64,000 bases of DNA from Mermis nigrescens (Eukaryota; Nematoda; Enoplea; Mermithida; Mermithidae): contig JAVLUZ010000771.1 of assembly GCA_036768485.1 (NCBI GenBank), forward strand, positions 1 through 64,000. Direction: 5' to 3'. The notes beneath the pieces are model-generated. The model was given only the letters and a program-made list of their open reading frames with translations. It was not told the DNA's origin and did no database searches. The translations under genes were made by a program, and so were the position numbers. Below are positions 1-9,240 of this stretch, piece after piece (within the stretch, counting starts at the first letter, position 1; each line of letters begins with the position of its first letter).

Positions 1-776
1 TTAAGAGAAGAGTGCATAAGTTCACAGGATTATGAGCAATGTCAAAAATATTGGGCGGATAACAAAATGGAGACACTTATGGACTATCTCGTATTTTATA
101 ACATAAGAGATGTTGTCCCATTCTTAGAGGCATGTATGACTATGGCTCAACTGTACTGGTCCCAATTTGATATTGATATTTTCAGAGAAGCTATGTCATT
201 ACCCGGGGTTACAGAACGTTATCTCTTCAAAAATGTCCCAGACACGAGATTTGCTCTCTTTACTGAACAAACAAAAAATCTTTATTATTCTCTTAAATCA
301 AGCATGAGAGGTGGACTTTCTATGGTGATGACAGGACTAGCGATTAAGGGCCAGACTTTTATCAGAAATAATCTATCTAAGCCAGTAAAGTCTATAATTG
401 GACTAGACTTCAACGCACTCTATTTGTGGGCACAATCTATGGACACTCCAACTGGATATTTTGATCACTGGGTATTGGAAAATGGAAAATTTCACAAAAT
501 TAGCGCATCTAAACCCATTTCAATAGAATGGCTCGAATATGAAAGCAAGAAAATCGGTCATTTTATTCAACATTCAGGAAATGGGAAGGAAAAGTGGTGG
601 GGCCCAAGGCTCTTCTAGTCGACGGATTCTGTAGTGACACAAATACAGTTTATGAATTCTATGGCTGCTTCTGGCATTGTCACGAATGTCTGGCAGGCAG
701 CCGTAATAAGAACTGTGATCCAGATGAGGAGTTCGAGCGTATTAAAGAGAAAGAAGCCTATATAAAATTTTCGTAG
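1..776 (+). pseudogene. Polinton/Maverick B-family DNA polymerase fragment, left palindrome arm
   Basis: This is a partial protein-primed type DNA polymerase (DNA_pol_B_2), the replicase of Polinton/Maverick elements. Open sequence runs from the window edge to 618. The read-out contains YNIRDV, matching the Exo III pattern YxxxD; RGGLSMV; and GLDFNALYLWAQ, the motif A region with its metal-binding Asp. A +1 shift near 590-600 moves the reading into the frame of 594-776, which continues with VDGFCSDTNTVYEFYGCFWHCHEC, a cysteine/histidine block seen in this family. The rest of the palm is missing because the palindrome axis cuts it off. It is non-functional. Confidence 0.85.
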
Positions 777-1636
777 TGTCTTGAGTCTTGAGGTAGTCGA
801 TTCGGGAATGTCAGTGTGCACACTTACATTCCCAAATCGACTACATCGAGATTGAAGACCTAGATGATTTTATATAGGCTTCTTTCTCTTTAATACGCTC
901 GAACTCCTCATCTGGATCACAGTTCTTATTACGGCTGCCTGCCAGACATTCGTGACAATGCCAGAAGCAGCCATAGAATTCATAAAGTGTATTTGTGTCA
1001 CTACAGAATCCGTCGACTAGAAGAGCCTTGGGTCCCACCACTTTTCCTTCCCATTTCCTGAATGTTGAATAAAATGACCGATTTTCTTGCTTTCATATTC
1101 GAGCCATTCTATTGAAATGGGTTTAGATGCGCTAATTTTGTGAAATTTTCCATTTTCCAATACCCAGTGATCAAAATATCCAGTTGGAGTGTCCATAGAT
1201 TGTGCCCACAAATAGAGTGCGTTGAAGTCTAGTCCAATTATAGACTTTACTGGCTTAGATAGATTATTTCTGATAAAAGTCTGGTCCTTAATCGCTAGTC
1301 CTGTCATCACCATAGAAAGTCCACCTCTCATGCTTGATTTAAGAGAATAATAAAGATTTTTTGTTTGCTCAGTAAAGAGAGCAAATCTCGTGTCTGGGAC
1401 ATTTTTGAAGAGATAACGTTCTGTAACCCCGGGTAATGACATAGCTTCTCTGAAAATATCAATATCAAATTGGGACCAGTACAGTTGAGCCATAGTCATA
1501 CATGCCTCTAAGAATGGGACAACATCTCTTATGTTATAAAATACGAGATAGTCCATAAGTGTCTCCATTTTGTTATCCGCCCAATATTTTTGACATTGCT
1601 CATAATCCTGTGAACTTATGCACTCTTCTCTTAACT
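1..1636. repeat. Near-perfect palindrome of Polinton polymerase DNA
   Basis: Bases 1 to about 818 are repeated in reverse complement from about 819 to 1636, with the symmetry axis at the gtgtg/cacac step near 818. The arms encode the same polymerase fragment with very few substitutions (for example GQTF against DQTF, and GPRLF against DPRLF). Small indels lie near the axis, around 768-790 against 845-865. The left arm is cut by the window edge, so the palindrome is probably longer. Both arms share the same frame break after the WW residues, so the gene was already damaged when the arms formed. A real head-to-head duplication or an assembly inversion could explain it. Confidence 0.9.
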
Positions 1637-2018
1637 TACTGTAAAATGCTTCGGCTGGCGGTAACTGAGTTTCATACAATTTATCAAATGAGTCTAAATA
1701 TTCGTAAGGAAATTTAGCTTTTGTTAAACTTGCCTTGTATGCTTTTGTGAATGCGTCTAAACTAAACCCCGGAGCTATATATGTGCTAATGTCTAAGAAT
1801 TTGAAAAGGCTGGTTGTCATACAAAGGGTAGTGTCATTCCTAAGAATAGCCGTAGGCCACTTACTGCTGTTTGGGTACTTCCTAATTTGTTGAATAAGAG
1901 CCGGAAACAAATTTCGTTTTATCAGATTGATATCGTATTTACCAGAATTAAATCCTAGACAAATCAATTGATTACAATATTTTTGTAATTTTGCCTTTGT
2001 GCGATTAAGTTTATTCAA
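841..2018 (-). pseudogene. Polinton/Maverick B-family DNA polymerase fragment, right palindrome arm
   Basis: This is the reverse-strand copy of the left arm, and it reaches further toward the N-terminus. The 333-residue main ORF (2018 to 1017) carries GFNSGKYD at about residues 22-29 (Exo II, with Asn and Asp as expected), the FKFLDI and GFSLDAF segments, YNIRDV (Exo III), RGGLSMV and GLDFNALYLW (motif A). After the frame break near 1020-1041 the reading continues in another frame to 841 with YEFYGCFWHCHEC. Full polymerases of this family run to about 1000 aa or more; palm motifs B and C and the thumb are absent. At 2018 it abuts plus-strand C-terminal polymerase sequence, so the gene has been both inverted and deleted. 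Confidence 0.87.
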
Positions 2019-2054
2019 TCTTCCATTTTCGCGTGTTGTATCTTTGTTCGTTGT

Positions 2055-2393
2055 TTGGCCGCCAAAACTTATATAGCTGTAGATGAAGTTACGAATAAAA
2101 CTAAATCGAGCAGTAAAGGTTTAATGAAAAATGTAAATAAGTTAAATTTCCAGCAATATAGCAGCGTATTAAAGCAGCAAGAAGCCAAAGGCGGCAAAAT
2201 TATGGGCTTCCGGATGCAACCAGATAATCATATGTGGATATATATTCAAGAGAAGCAGGGATTACCTTATTTATATGTGAAACGGAAAGTTTTACCAGAT
2301 GGATATTTCGACTGTCCCATTAGACATTTAAACAAAGTTCAACTACAAAAGGATTCCTATCTAAGAAATGCATATTTTTTCGGTATCATTTAA
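2055..2393 (+). pseudogene. C-terminal fragment of Polinton DNA polymerase
   Basis: The 112-residue read-out begins LAAKTYIAVDE and runs through KSSSKGLMKNVNKLNFQQY, a central FRMQ, and YVKRKVLPDGY. From memory of the family, this matches the usual polymerase C-terminal end: a KTY...KGI block, then YxxVL, an FR segment and a final KR.VL.DG before the stop. The first codon is TTG, so this is not a true start but the continuation of a lost upstream part. It reads plus while the exonuclease part just upstream reads minus, which places a rearrangement breakpoint near 2019-2050. Confidence 0.7.
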
Positions 2394-2529
2394 GTCAAAA
2401 TCACCTTAAAATTCAAAAACAATAAAAGTCCTGCTATAAGACCTGGCGCTTGAGTGGTGTGATAGCTACATCTAGGGGTGGGAGGGGCCCCTAGAATCTG
2501 GTGCTATTTTGCCCTATTAGAGCCCTCGT

Positions 2530-3540
2530 TGTAAAGATTTATTGTAGATGGCCACAATTTTTTTGAAAAATCTTGTAAATGCCATAAAATTTCTGTAAAA
2601 TCTTATGAAAAGTTTGTAAAGTTTCAGGAAAGTCTTGTAAAGTTTCAAAATTTTTTGTAGACTTTCGAAATAATTTTGTTAAATTCTGAGCGACTTTCAC
2701 ATGCTTTAGGATAGAAGTTTTGTAAAGTTTCAAAATTTGGTTGTTAGACTTCGAAATTTTTTGTGAAATCTTGTGAAAAGTTTGTAAAGTTTCAGAAAAG
2801 TCTTGTAAAGTTTTGAAGTAGGCTTGTATAGTTTCAAAATTTGGCTGTATTGCCACTAAATTTTTGTAAAGTCTTATGAAAAGTTTGTGGAATTTCAGAA
2901 TATTTTGTAAAGTTTAGAAACAATTTTGCTAAATTCTATGCGACTTTCACATGCTTTAAGACAGAAGTTTCAAAAACCGCTGCCTATTTGTTATCACCGC
3001 CTCATTGTAGAAATTTGTCGTGAAGTTCCAAAATTTTGCTGTATTGCCGCAAAAATTTTTTGTAAAATCTTATGAAAAGTTTGTAAAGTTTCAGGGAAAT
3101 CTTGTAAAGTTTCAAAATTTTTTGTAAAGTTTCGAAATAATTTTGTAAAATTTCGAGCAACTTTAACATGCTGTAGGATAGAAGTTTTGTAAAGTTTCAA
3201 AATTTGGTTGTCAGGCTTCAAAATTTTTTGTAATATCTTGTGAAAAGCTTGTAAAGTTTCAGAAAAGTCTTGTAAAGTTTTGAAGTAGGCTTGTAAAGTT
3301 TCGAATTTATTTTGTAAAGTTTGGAAATTATTTTGTAAAATTTGAAAATGTCTGCAGAGTTTCGAAACTTTTTTGTAAAGTTTCGGAATTATTTTGTAAA
3401 GTCCGGAAATTATTTTGTAAAGTTTGGAATCTTTTTTACGTGCTTAAGCATAGGAATCTTGTAAAGTTTGGAAATTATTTTGTAAAATCTTGTGAAAAGT
3501 CTTGTAAGCTTCAAAATTTTCTTGCACTTTAGGTTATAAA
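2530..3540. repeat. Degenerate AT-rich minisatellite (TTTGTAAAGTTT unit)
   Basis: Dozens of imperfect units of about 20 bp follow the pattern TTTGTAAAGTTTCGAAATT. Longer-period markers include an acatgctttaggatagaag block near 2700, 2950 and 3170, and a gcttaagcatagg block near 3440. Minus-strand reading gives spurious repeats such as FETLQDF, so the open frames here are not genes. The same unit and the same gcttaagcatagg marker recur at 17.5-18.7 kb and 22.4-22.8 kb inside the hAT-borne palindrome. Here it separates the polymerase C-terminus from the integrase. Confidence 0.85.
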
Positions 3541-3568
3541 TATTAATAATTATTTGACTTTATAAAGC

Positions 3569-4633
3569 ATGGAGATCATAAAGCAGTATTGGACGGAGGC
3601 AGGCAGGCCAGCCTCTTTTTCAGGTATCAACAAATTGCAGAAGGTTCTTAAAAATAGGGAAGAAATATCGGCTGATACGGTGAGAAAATTCTTGAAAAAT
3701 CAGTTTACTTATCAGCTACATAAACCAGTTTTGAAACGTTTTTCAAGACGCTCTATAATTGTTTCTGGGCCAAATATCATGTGGGATGTTGATCTTTTAG
3801 ATTTAAAGGAATTTAAAGGTAAAAACTATAGAAATCGTTACATCTTAATGGCGGTTGATGTCTTTTCACGAAAGGCATATGGTGAGGCAATGACTAATAA
3901 GAGTGCTGATGCAACTGCTAGAGTGTTTGAAAAGATATTAAATGAGGCAAAACCACAATCCATCAGAACCGATCATGGCAATGAATTCAAAGCTGCCTTC
4001 AATAAATTATTAAAAGCTCATTCTGTCACGCATATATTGACAAGCAACCCAGAAATTAAAGCTAATTTTGTTGAACGGTTTCATAGAACATTTCGTGAAA
4101 AGCTTATGCGGTATTTGACTTACTATTCTGATGAAAACTGGACTTGAGTATATAAAAGTATTCTCAATAGTTATAATAATACTCCTCATTTAAGTTTAAA
4201 CAACCTGGCCCCTAATGATGTAGATTCAGAGAACACTGGTAAATTATTAGAATTTATGTTGAAAAGACAGAAAAAATATAAAAATGAACGAATATTTAAT
4301 GTCGGAGAGATTGTTAGAATAACTTCTTTGAAAGGAAATTTCGCAAAAGCTAGTAAGCATACATTCACAGATGAATTGTTCAAAATCAATGGCATATCTC
4401 AATGTACACCAAAAACATATAAGCTGGAAGATATGTTGGGCGAACCTATAACTGGTGCTTTTTATGCAAAAGAACTACAATTGGCCGAGCCAGAAGCTGA
4501 AAAGCACAAGAGAGTCAAAAAAGCTATAAATATCAATAAATTACAGTATAAAGTAAGATTTAAAAATTGGCCAGCAAAATTTGATAGGATTTTATCAAGA
4601 AAAGAATTGAGATTTTACGAACAGCCTAAATAA
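3569..4633 (+). pseudogene. Polinton integrase (retroviral-type DDE) with one in-frame stop
   Basis: This is the integrase of a Polinton, which inserts the linear element DNA into the chromosome. Reading from the ATG at 3569, the catalytic triad is visible: D75 in WDVDLLDL, D135 in RTDHGNEF and E169 in KANFVERFHRT. A TGA at 4145-4147 stops it after DENWT. The same frame then stays open with YNNTPHLSLNNLAPNDV, an SH3-like stretch (FNVGEIVRITSLKGNF) and a basic chromo-like tail (YKVRFKNWPAKFDRILSRKEL) to the stop at 4631-4633. A single nonsense change therefore interrupts an otherwise complete gene of about 355 codons, the usual length for the family. It is followed at once by the small ORF at 4636. 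Confidence 0.87.
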
Positions 4634-4635
4634 AA

Positions 4636-5001
4636 ATGGCTCCAATAAGGCTGAAACGAAATTTGGTTTTTCTTCATTTATTAAGCACCGCGAGACAGCC
4701 ACAAAGAGATGCACTGATAAATACGGCAACTAAGGACCAAATATTATGCATATGCGATTGCGCAAACAATTTTTTGAATGGAAATTTTCCACTCTCTGAC
4801 AAAGAGGTAGACAAGCTGAGGCGATATCAGAATCAAATAAGATGCTTAGCTAACAAGAAAAAGGCAGCAACTAAAGAAAAGAAAGACGTTATCATACAGA
4901 ATGGTGGATTCTTACCTATTTTACTAGCTCCGATTCTTTCTATAGCCGACAGTTTACTAGCAGATGCAATCATGGGTAAAAAGGATGCAGAGAATGTTTA
5001 A
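4636..5001 (+). CDS. Small Polinton/adintovirus PX-like protein
   Basis: An intact 121-residue ORF starts with ATG two bases after the integrase stop. Its N-terminus is basic. The middle has Cys and Asn residues (ICDCANNFLNGNFPLSDKEVDKLRRYQNQIRCLANKK), followed by a lysine-rich patch and the hydrophobic IIQNGGFLPILLAPILSIADSLLADAI tail. The order NG-[FN]PL, then a basic patch, then GGFLP plus a hydrophobic stretch is what I recall for the short PX-like ORF (possibly a condensing or minor capsid protein) of Polintons and adintoviruses. Its position next to the integrase fits. Being open does not show that it is expressed. Confidence 0.65.
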   Translation: MAPIRLKRNLVFLHLLSTARQPQRDALINTATKDQILCICDCANNFLNGNFPLSDKEVDKLRRYQNQIRCLANKKKAATKEKKDVIIQNGGFLPILLAPILSIADSLLADAIMGKKDAENV

Positions 5002-5542
5002 ATTTAATAAGTAAGACAAAAAAATCAGGGTTGGGTTGGGTACCAGTTCACAAAAAAATTTTTTTTGCCCAAGTTCGGGCCTGCACACGAACCCCAAATT
5101 TAGTGATCGAAATTTGCCCAAAAAATCTGTCCATACTCGCTGAACAACCTGGCGCAAAGCGCCAGTAACATTTTTGTCTATCCAATATTTTTGACCATAG
5201 GGTCGGGCCTTGGCCCTTTTTGGGGCTTCTCCCTTCCTGTGACTGCGTATCCCTTCTAGCGGGGGTAGCCCCGGGCGGACCCCGCGGACCCCGAGCTGAC
5301 TTAGCTTGAACGGGCTTTGCCTATGTTTTGTGTGTGGCGGACCCCTGAAATGCGCTTGCGACCCCCCCTCCTATGCTACTATCTTGCACATAATATCTTG
5401 TTGTCATAACTTATCTTGTCTCTTTTGCCTTATATTTAATTTAAAATTTTGTAGATATACTGTACGTAAAAGTAAAAATATAAACGTCAGACCTTAATAA
5501 ATACCTATATTACGAGTATGTATATATCTATACACGTATATA
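5002..5542. other. Non-coding right flank of the Polinton
   Basis: I see no gene. A GC-richer block at about 5200-5300 holds short g/c runs and repeated gcggacccc. One ctggcgcaaagcgccag palindrome lies near 5151. The Polinton terminal repeat should lie somewhere here or be lost; I could not identify it. Confidence 0.4.
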
Positions 5543-6297
5543 CAGTGGCGGATCTAGGATTTTTTAAAGGGCGATCGATATCCCAACTTTTCCAAAAACA
5601 GTCAAAAATCGGTCCGGAAATTTGCCCTTAACGTGCGGCATAGCGTTTTTTTCGATGTTTTACATTGTCTACTTTATCACTAAATCACTTTTGACGCAAT
5701 ATTTTTTCTTAAAATTTCAAAATTATAGACAATTTTGTGCGAAAAAATCATTAAATTTCTTTGACTTTAACAAAAATCTGGCGCTAAGCGCCGGAAAAAT
5801 TTGTGAAATTCAGGCGGATAGACGTCTAGAAGCATGATTTACTGCTTGATTTCCTTGTTTTATGAGGGCAAAATCATTAAGTATCGTCTTGAAACGGCGC
5901 GAAGCGCCGAAAAATTTGACATTTTTCCTTTCGAAATGCGATTTCTCCTATTAAAAAGATATATAGGACACACAATTACTCAAATTTTCGCAAATTTCAG
6001 ACCTTTTTTGCAGTTTTTGTCTTCCCAAAAATCTTTGTACATGTACAAATACGGTCCCGGGAAGTCTTTGTTTATCGGGAAAAATCTTTGCCGAATACAA
6101 AAAAACCGTGCTTTCAGGTCGTCAAGAAAGTAAATAAATTTCATTAAAAGGTATCATCCGGCGCGTAGCGCCGGAAAATTTGAGAAATTATGGTCACTGA
6201 CCGTCAAATATTGCAAATTGCATATCCGTTCTTTATATCGCCAAATATTTTTGACCAATGGGGGGGGCGGCCGCCCCTCCCCTTAAATCCGCCCCTG
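5543..6297. mobile_element. Non-autonomous hAT element (755 bp)
   Basis: The left end is cagtggcggatctagg and the right end, reverse-complemented, is caggggcggatttaag, which are typical hAT-like termini. The flanking 8 bp are cgtatata (5535-5542) and tgtatata (6298-6305), a TSD with one mismatch. The inside has no transposase. It holds three ggcgc-nnn-gcgcc palindromes followed by gaaaa and a ctttgtacatgtacaaa palindrome, modules shared with 8.5-9.2 kb and 48.8-49.6 kb. Confidence 0.85.
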
Positions 6298-6376
6298 TGT
6301 ATATATCCTCAAGCATATAGGCCCGGTAGCTAAGCCCGGGCCCGCTTCTTTTTAGCCCGATCGATCACTGTTACAG

Positions 6377-6506
6377 ACACTTTTTCGTATAATAATTTAG
6401 AAAATGAAGTCTCGGATGTCTTTGCGAGCTTCCCCGATCGCAGACGATTTCAGACAAAAATAAAAGCTGCAAGATTTTTCGAAATAGCTGCTGAAGCTTA
6501 CATGAA
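6377..6506 (+). CDS. Penultimate exon of an unrecognised host gene
   Basis: After an acceptor at tcactgttacag (ends 6376) an open reading begins in phase (2 nt, then ACT): TFSYNNLENEVSDVFASFPDRRRFQTKIKAARFFEIAAEAYMK. It ends at a GT donor (6507) after the ATG-AA of MK. The composition (charged, helical, with no TE similarity I know) looks like host protein. The two spare bases join exactly with the first base of the exon at 6703, leaving the frame open to a stop. Upstream exons must lie left of the window or be lost, since 1-5 kb is Polinton. I do not recognise the family. Confidence 0.45.
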
Positions 6507-6702
6507 GTATTTTCTGAATGAAACTTTTAACTGGCTTTAAGGTTTTGGTTTAGATTTTCATGTTTCTCCTGTTAGTAACCAGCATTATATTTTTTAATCT
6601 AATTACATTTGCTCGATTGTTTTTTGTGATTTGATATTTTCTTAATGCGCCTAATGTATTATCGTCCTTTTCTTTGTGTTGTCTGATTTTCTTATTTTCT
6701 AG

Positions 6703-6814
6703 ATGGGCAGAGGAACTTAGGCGTGCTAAAGAAGCACGTGAGAATGCCAAAAAGGATGAAAAAATTGCTGGTTCCGCTGAAAAGGATAAGAATGACAAAT
6801 TGCCAAAAAGTTGA
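6703..6814 (+). CDS. Last coding exon of the same unrecognised gene
   Basis: The acceptor lies after a pyrimidine-rich stretch ending ttattttctag (6702). The first base completes the AA left by the 6377-6506 exon (AA+A = Lys). Reading continues WAEELRRAKEARENAKKDEKIAGSAEKDKNDKLPKS and stops at TGA 6812-6814. The tail is strongly charged and alanine/lysine/glutamate-rich, probably helical or coiled-coil. An AATAAA-like signal is present near 7078. Exact phase agreement over a 196-base intron is the main support; no homology is recognised. Confidence 0.45.
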
Positions 6815-6889
6815 ACAACTCGCACTTATGTAACGCGTTCGCTGCCTTCGTGTCCGTCTTAGATTCAAATTAATTATGTAGTCACGCAT

Positions 6890-7036
6890 CAGGCCCGGTC
6901 TTAGGCGTTTGGGGGCCCTGTGCGGGGTACCTTTTTGGTACTTATTGGAAGCATTTATATAGTGCATGTGGCGGGACCCCAGGGCCCTGTGCGGCCGCAC
7001 ACTCCGCACATGCCTAAGACCGGGCCTGTCAGCCTG
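6890..7036. mobile_element. Short hAT-type MITE (147 bp)
   Basis: Termini are caggcccggtcttaggc and, inverted, the same at the right end. The 8 bp TSD tcacgcat is at 6882-6889 and 7037-7044. A duplicated cctg lies at the right border. It has the same termini as the 1.75 kb element at 55546-57293. Confidence 0.85.
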
Positions 7037-7386
7037 TCACGCATACAACGTTTGTTTACTTGTTATTTTATTTTAGAATAAAATAGAATAGCTTAGTCTG
7101 ATTTGGTTTGGAAAGGAAGCAAAACCTTCTTAAGCATTTTCCCTGCTCACTTAAATCATCATGCACACTCGTCATTTTGAGCGCGTTTGCATAGTGCAAT
7201 TCTGATTTACGAAATTTTTGGGAAAATTGTCGAATTGATGATGTATATTGGTGTAAAAAGCGTAATTCTCACATTTCTAATTGACTTGTGCTCACCGGCA
7301 TCGAAAAGCGAGAATGAGATTCTGGGGCGTGCCGGTTAGTGGCTGACTCAACTCCCCTGGTTCCGAAATATAATGTAGGCACCACC

Positions 7387-7525
7387 GCGCGTATATGCGT
7401 TGGTGTTCTGGCTGGAACCTGTTCCCTCTTCAATAATCTGAAAGGCCCCCAGAATTGAATTTTTAGTGAGGTTTGGCGATTTTACCCCATCGAACCCTCA
7501 GAATTTTATCACTGCCCGTGTATGG
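7387..7525. mobile_element. hAT-type MITE, CAYACSTGGGC family, diverged
   Basis: The right end gcccgtgtatg is clear and the left end is eroded. Flanks are ggcaccac and ggcaccat, an 8 bp TSD with one mismatch. The internal cccccagaattgaattttt matches the larger family described at 57321. Confidence 0.6.
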
Positions 7526-7592
7526 GCACCATGTCATCTATGTACCTACATACATTAACCCTGGTTTTACCAAGCTCTATATCCGAGATCTA

Positions 7593-7759
7593 TAGTCTGT
7601 TTCACGCAACTTCGTTTATAAATTTCAAAATTATATCTCCGACAATAAGCTGACAGATTGCTGTTATAGCACTGATCTGATTAATGAGCATCGTAGCCTT
7701 CGGCTTACTGTCGATGAAAATTCTTAGAATTTATGCACGAAGTTATGTGAAACAGACTA
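7593..7759. mobile_element. Tc1/mariner-type MITE, TAGTCTGTTTCACRCAA termini
   Basis: The element is 167 bp and starts tagtctgtttcacgcaa. It ends in the inverse (cagacta) and is bounded by TA on both sides. The inside holds ccgacaataagctgaca and a central imperfect hairpin. Sister copies are at about 9606-9772, 10962-11329 and 36431-36594, and a related one is at 54383-54603. Confidence 0.8.
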
Positions 7760-7795
7760 TAGTTCCGTGTTCTTCTTGAAAAAGGTCCGTTTGTA

Positions 7796-8544
7796 CCGGG
7801 TGGTTAGCAACCTTTTGCTAGGGGTCAGCGCTATAAGTATAGGGCTTGGGATCAAACCAAATAAATCATTAGATAGAGAATGTGAAACGGAATTTATTGA
7901 TGCCGGATTAATTATCAGTGTGCATATCACTTGTGCGAACAACAGCTTTCAAAATGATCTGGGTATGAACACAAACCAATAAGCAGACTACGTCGATTTT
8001 CAAGACTTTTCCAAATATTATCCATGTTTCTGAGCGAAATTTCATATGATTATCGACCAGTCGGATTTCAGCAGGTATTTGCGCCTCGACTTCATATTTA
8101 TGAATGGCCCAATGGTTTCAGCGGCATTTAAGTTGAGTGAATTTCCGGGCTAAATATCGTTACCCCAAAATTCGACGTTTGATTGTTTTAAGAGATGTTG
8201 GGTTGCATCAGCTCGCATGCAAGGCGCCTTGTCGTGAACAAAAACACTGACCAACTAATGGATATTTTCCAGGCCCAAAATAGGACCTATTTGATATTGA
8301 TATAAAACTTTGTACAGAAATGTGAAAAATATTTTTGATAAGTATCGAAAATCGACATTTATTAATTGTGTTCACACCCCGATTGCTTAAAAACTATTTC
8401 TCTTGCCGATCTTAGGCACACTGATTTTTAATTTGGCATCAATAAATTCCATTTTAGATTCTCTATCTAATGGTAAATTTGGTTTGATCCCAAGTCCTAT
8501 ACTTATAGCACGAACCCCCTAGCAAAAGGTTATTAATCACCCTG
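7796..8544. mobile_element. Degenerate Tc1/mariner element with long terminal inverted repeats
   Basis: The left end, after TA (7794-7795), is ccgggtggttagcaacc. The right end is the inverse of cagggtgattaataacc, followed by TA (8545-8546). The inverted repeats extend about 120 bp each (7796-7920 and 8425-8544). Between them lies a minus-strand mariner transposase relic, annotated separately. At 749 bp it is about half the length of an autonomous mariner. Confidence 0.8.
8042..8239 (-). pseudogene. Mariner transposase relic
   Basis: Minus-strand reading from 8239 gives VHDKAPCMRADATQHLLKQ, then FWGNDI-stop-PGNSLNLNAAETIGPFI. This corresponds to the second catalytic Asp block (HDKAPxH-like) and the WPxNSPDLNPxEN block that holds the third acidic residue in mariner transposases. 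The Trp of WPGNS is replaced by a stop and the Pro of SPDLNP is lost, so it is dead. The rest of the transposase is missing. It sits inside the terminal-repeat element 7796-8544. Confidence 0.8.
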
Positions 8545-8545
8545 T

Positions 8546-9240
8546 ACATGTACAAAGATGGTCCTCAAAAGTCTTTGTACATTTTTTTCATACAAATTTT
8601 TGTCTACTATAATATAGTACAGTAGCGATTTTAGTGTGCTTAAACAGGGTTTTCGATCTTTAGTAGTGTATTTAGTAAATTTTTGGGTTTCTGACGCCAA
8701 AAATTGTCTCAAAACACGGCGCGAAGCGCCAGAATTTTTTAATTTTTTTATTCTAAATGCAAATTTTGCCATTTTAAAGATATGTAGGACAACCAATTAC
8801 TCATTTCAGCGCGAAGCGCCGAAAAATTTTAGGAATTTTACACCTTTTAACAGTTTTTGTCTTCCCAAAAATCTTTGTACATTTTGTACACAACATTTTT
8901 GGGTACTATAATATGGTACAGTAACGATTTTAGTGTGGTAAAAACAGAGTTGTTCGACTTTTGGTAGTGTATTTTAGCTAATTTTTGGGTCTTTAAGAGC
9001 AAAAATCACTAAGAATCTTCTTTAAACGGCGCTAAGCGCCGAAAAATTTGACATTTTTCCTTTTGAAATGCAATTTCTGCCATTTCGGTGCGAAGCGCCG
9101 AAAATTTTGCGAATTTCAGACCTTTTTTGTAATTTTTGTCTTACCAAAAATCTTCGTACATGTGTGTACAAAGACGGTCCCGAAAAGTCTTTGTACATCT
9201 GGAAAAATCTTTGCCGAGTATAAAAAAACAGTCCTATAGT
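8546..9240. repeat. Block of gtacaaag palindromes and ggcgc-nnn-gcgcc modules
   Basis: Repeated units combine ctttgtacatgtacaaag-like palindromes, a tactataatatrgtacagta stretch (near 8607 and 8907) and ggcgcgaagcgcc palindromes followed by gaaaatttt (8718, 8811, 9027, 9087). At least two tandem-like copies are visible. The same modules occur in hAT derivatives at 5543-6297 and 48828-49570, so this is probably one or two more such elements whose ends I could not fix. Confidence 0.6.

Noticed and set aside
67..618. Intact short polymerase gene starting at 67
   Set aside because: The Met at 67 is internal to the exonuclease domain, as the longer right arm shows; it is a fragment.
2539..3221. 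Open frames with FETLQDFPETLQTFHK repeats
   Set aside because: Same minisatellite translated; not a gene.
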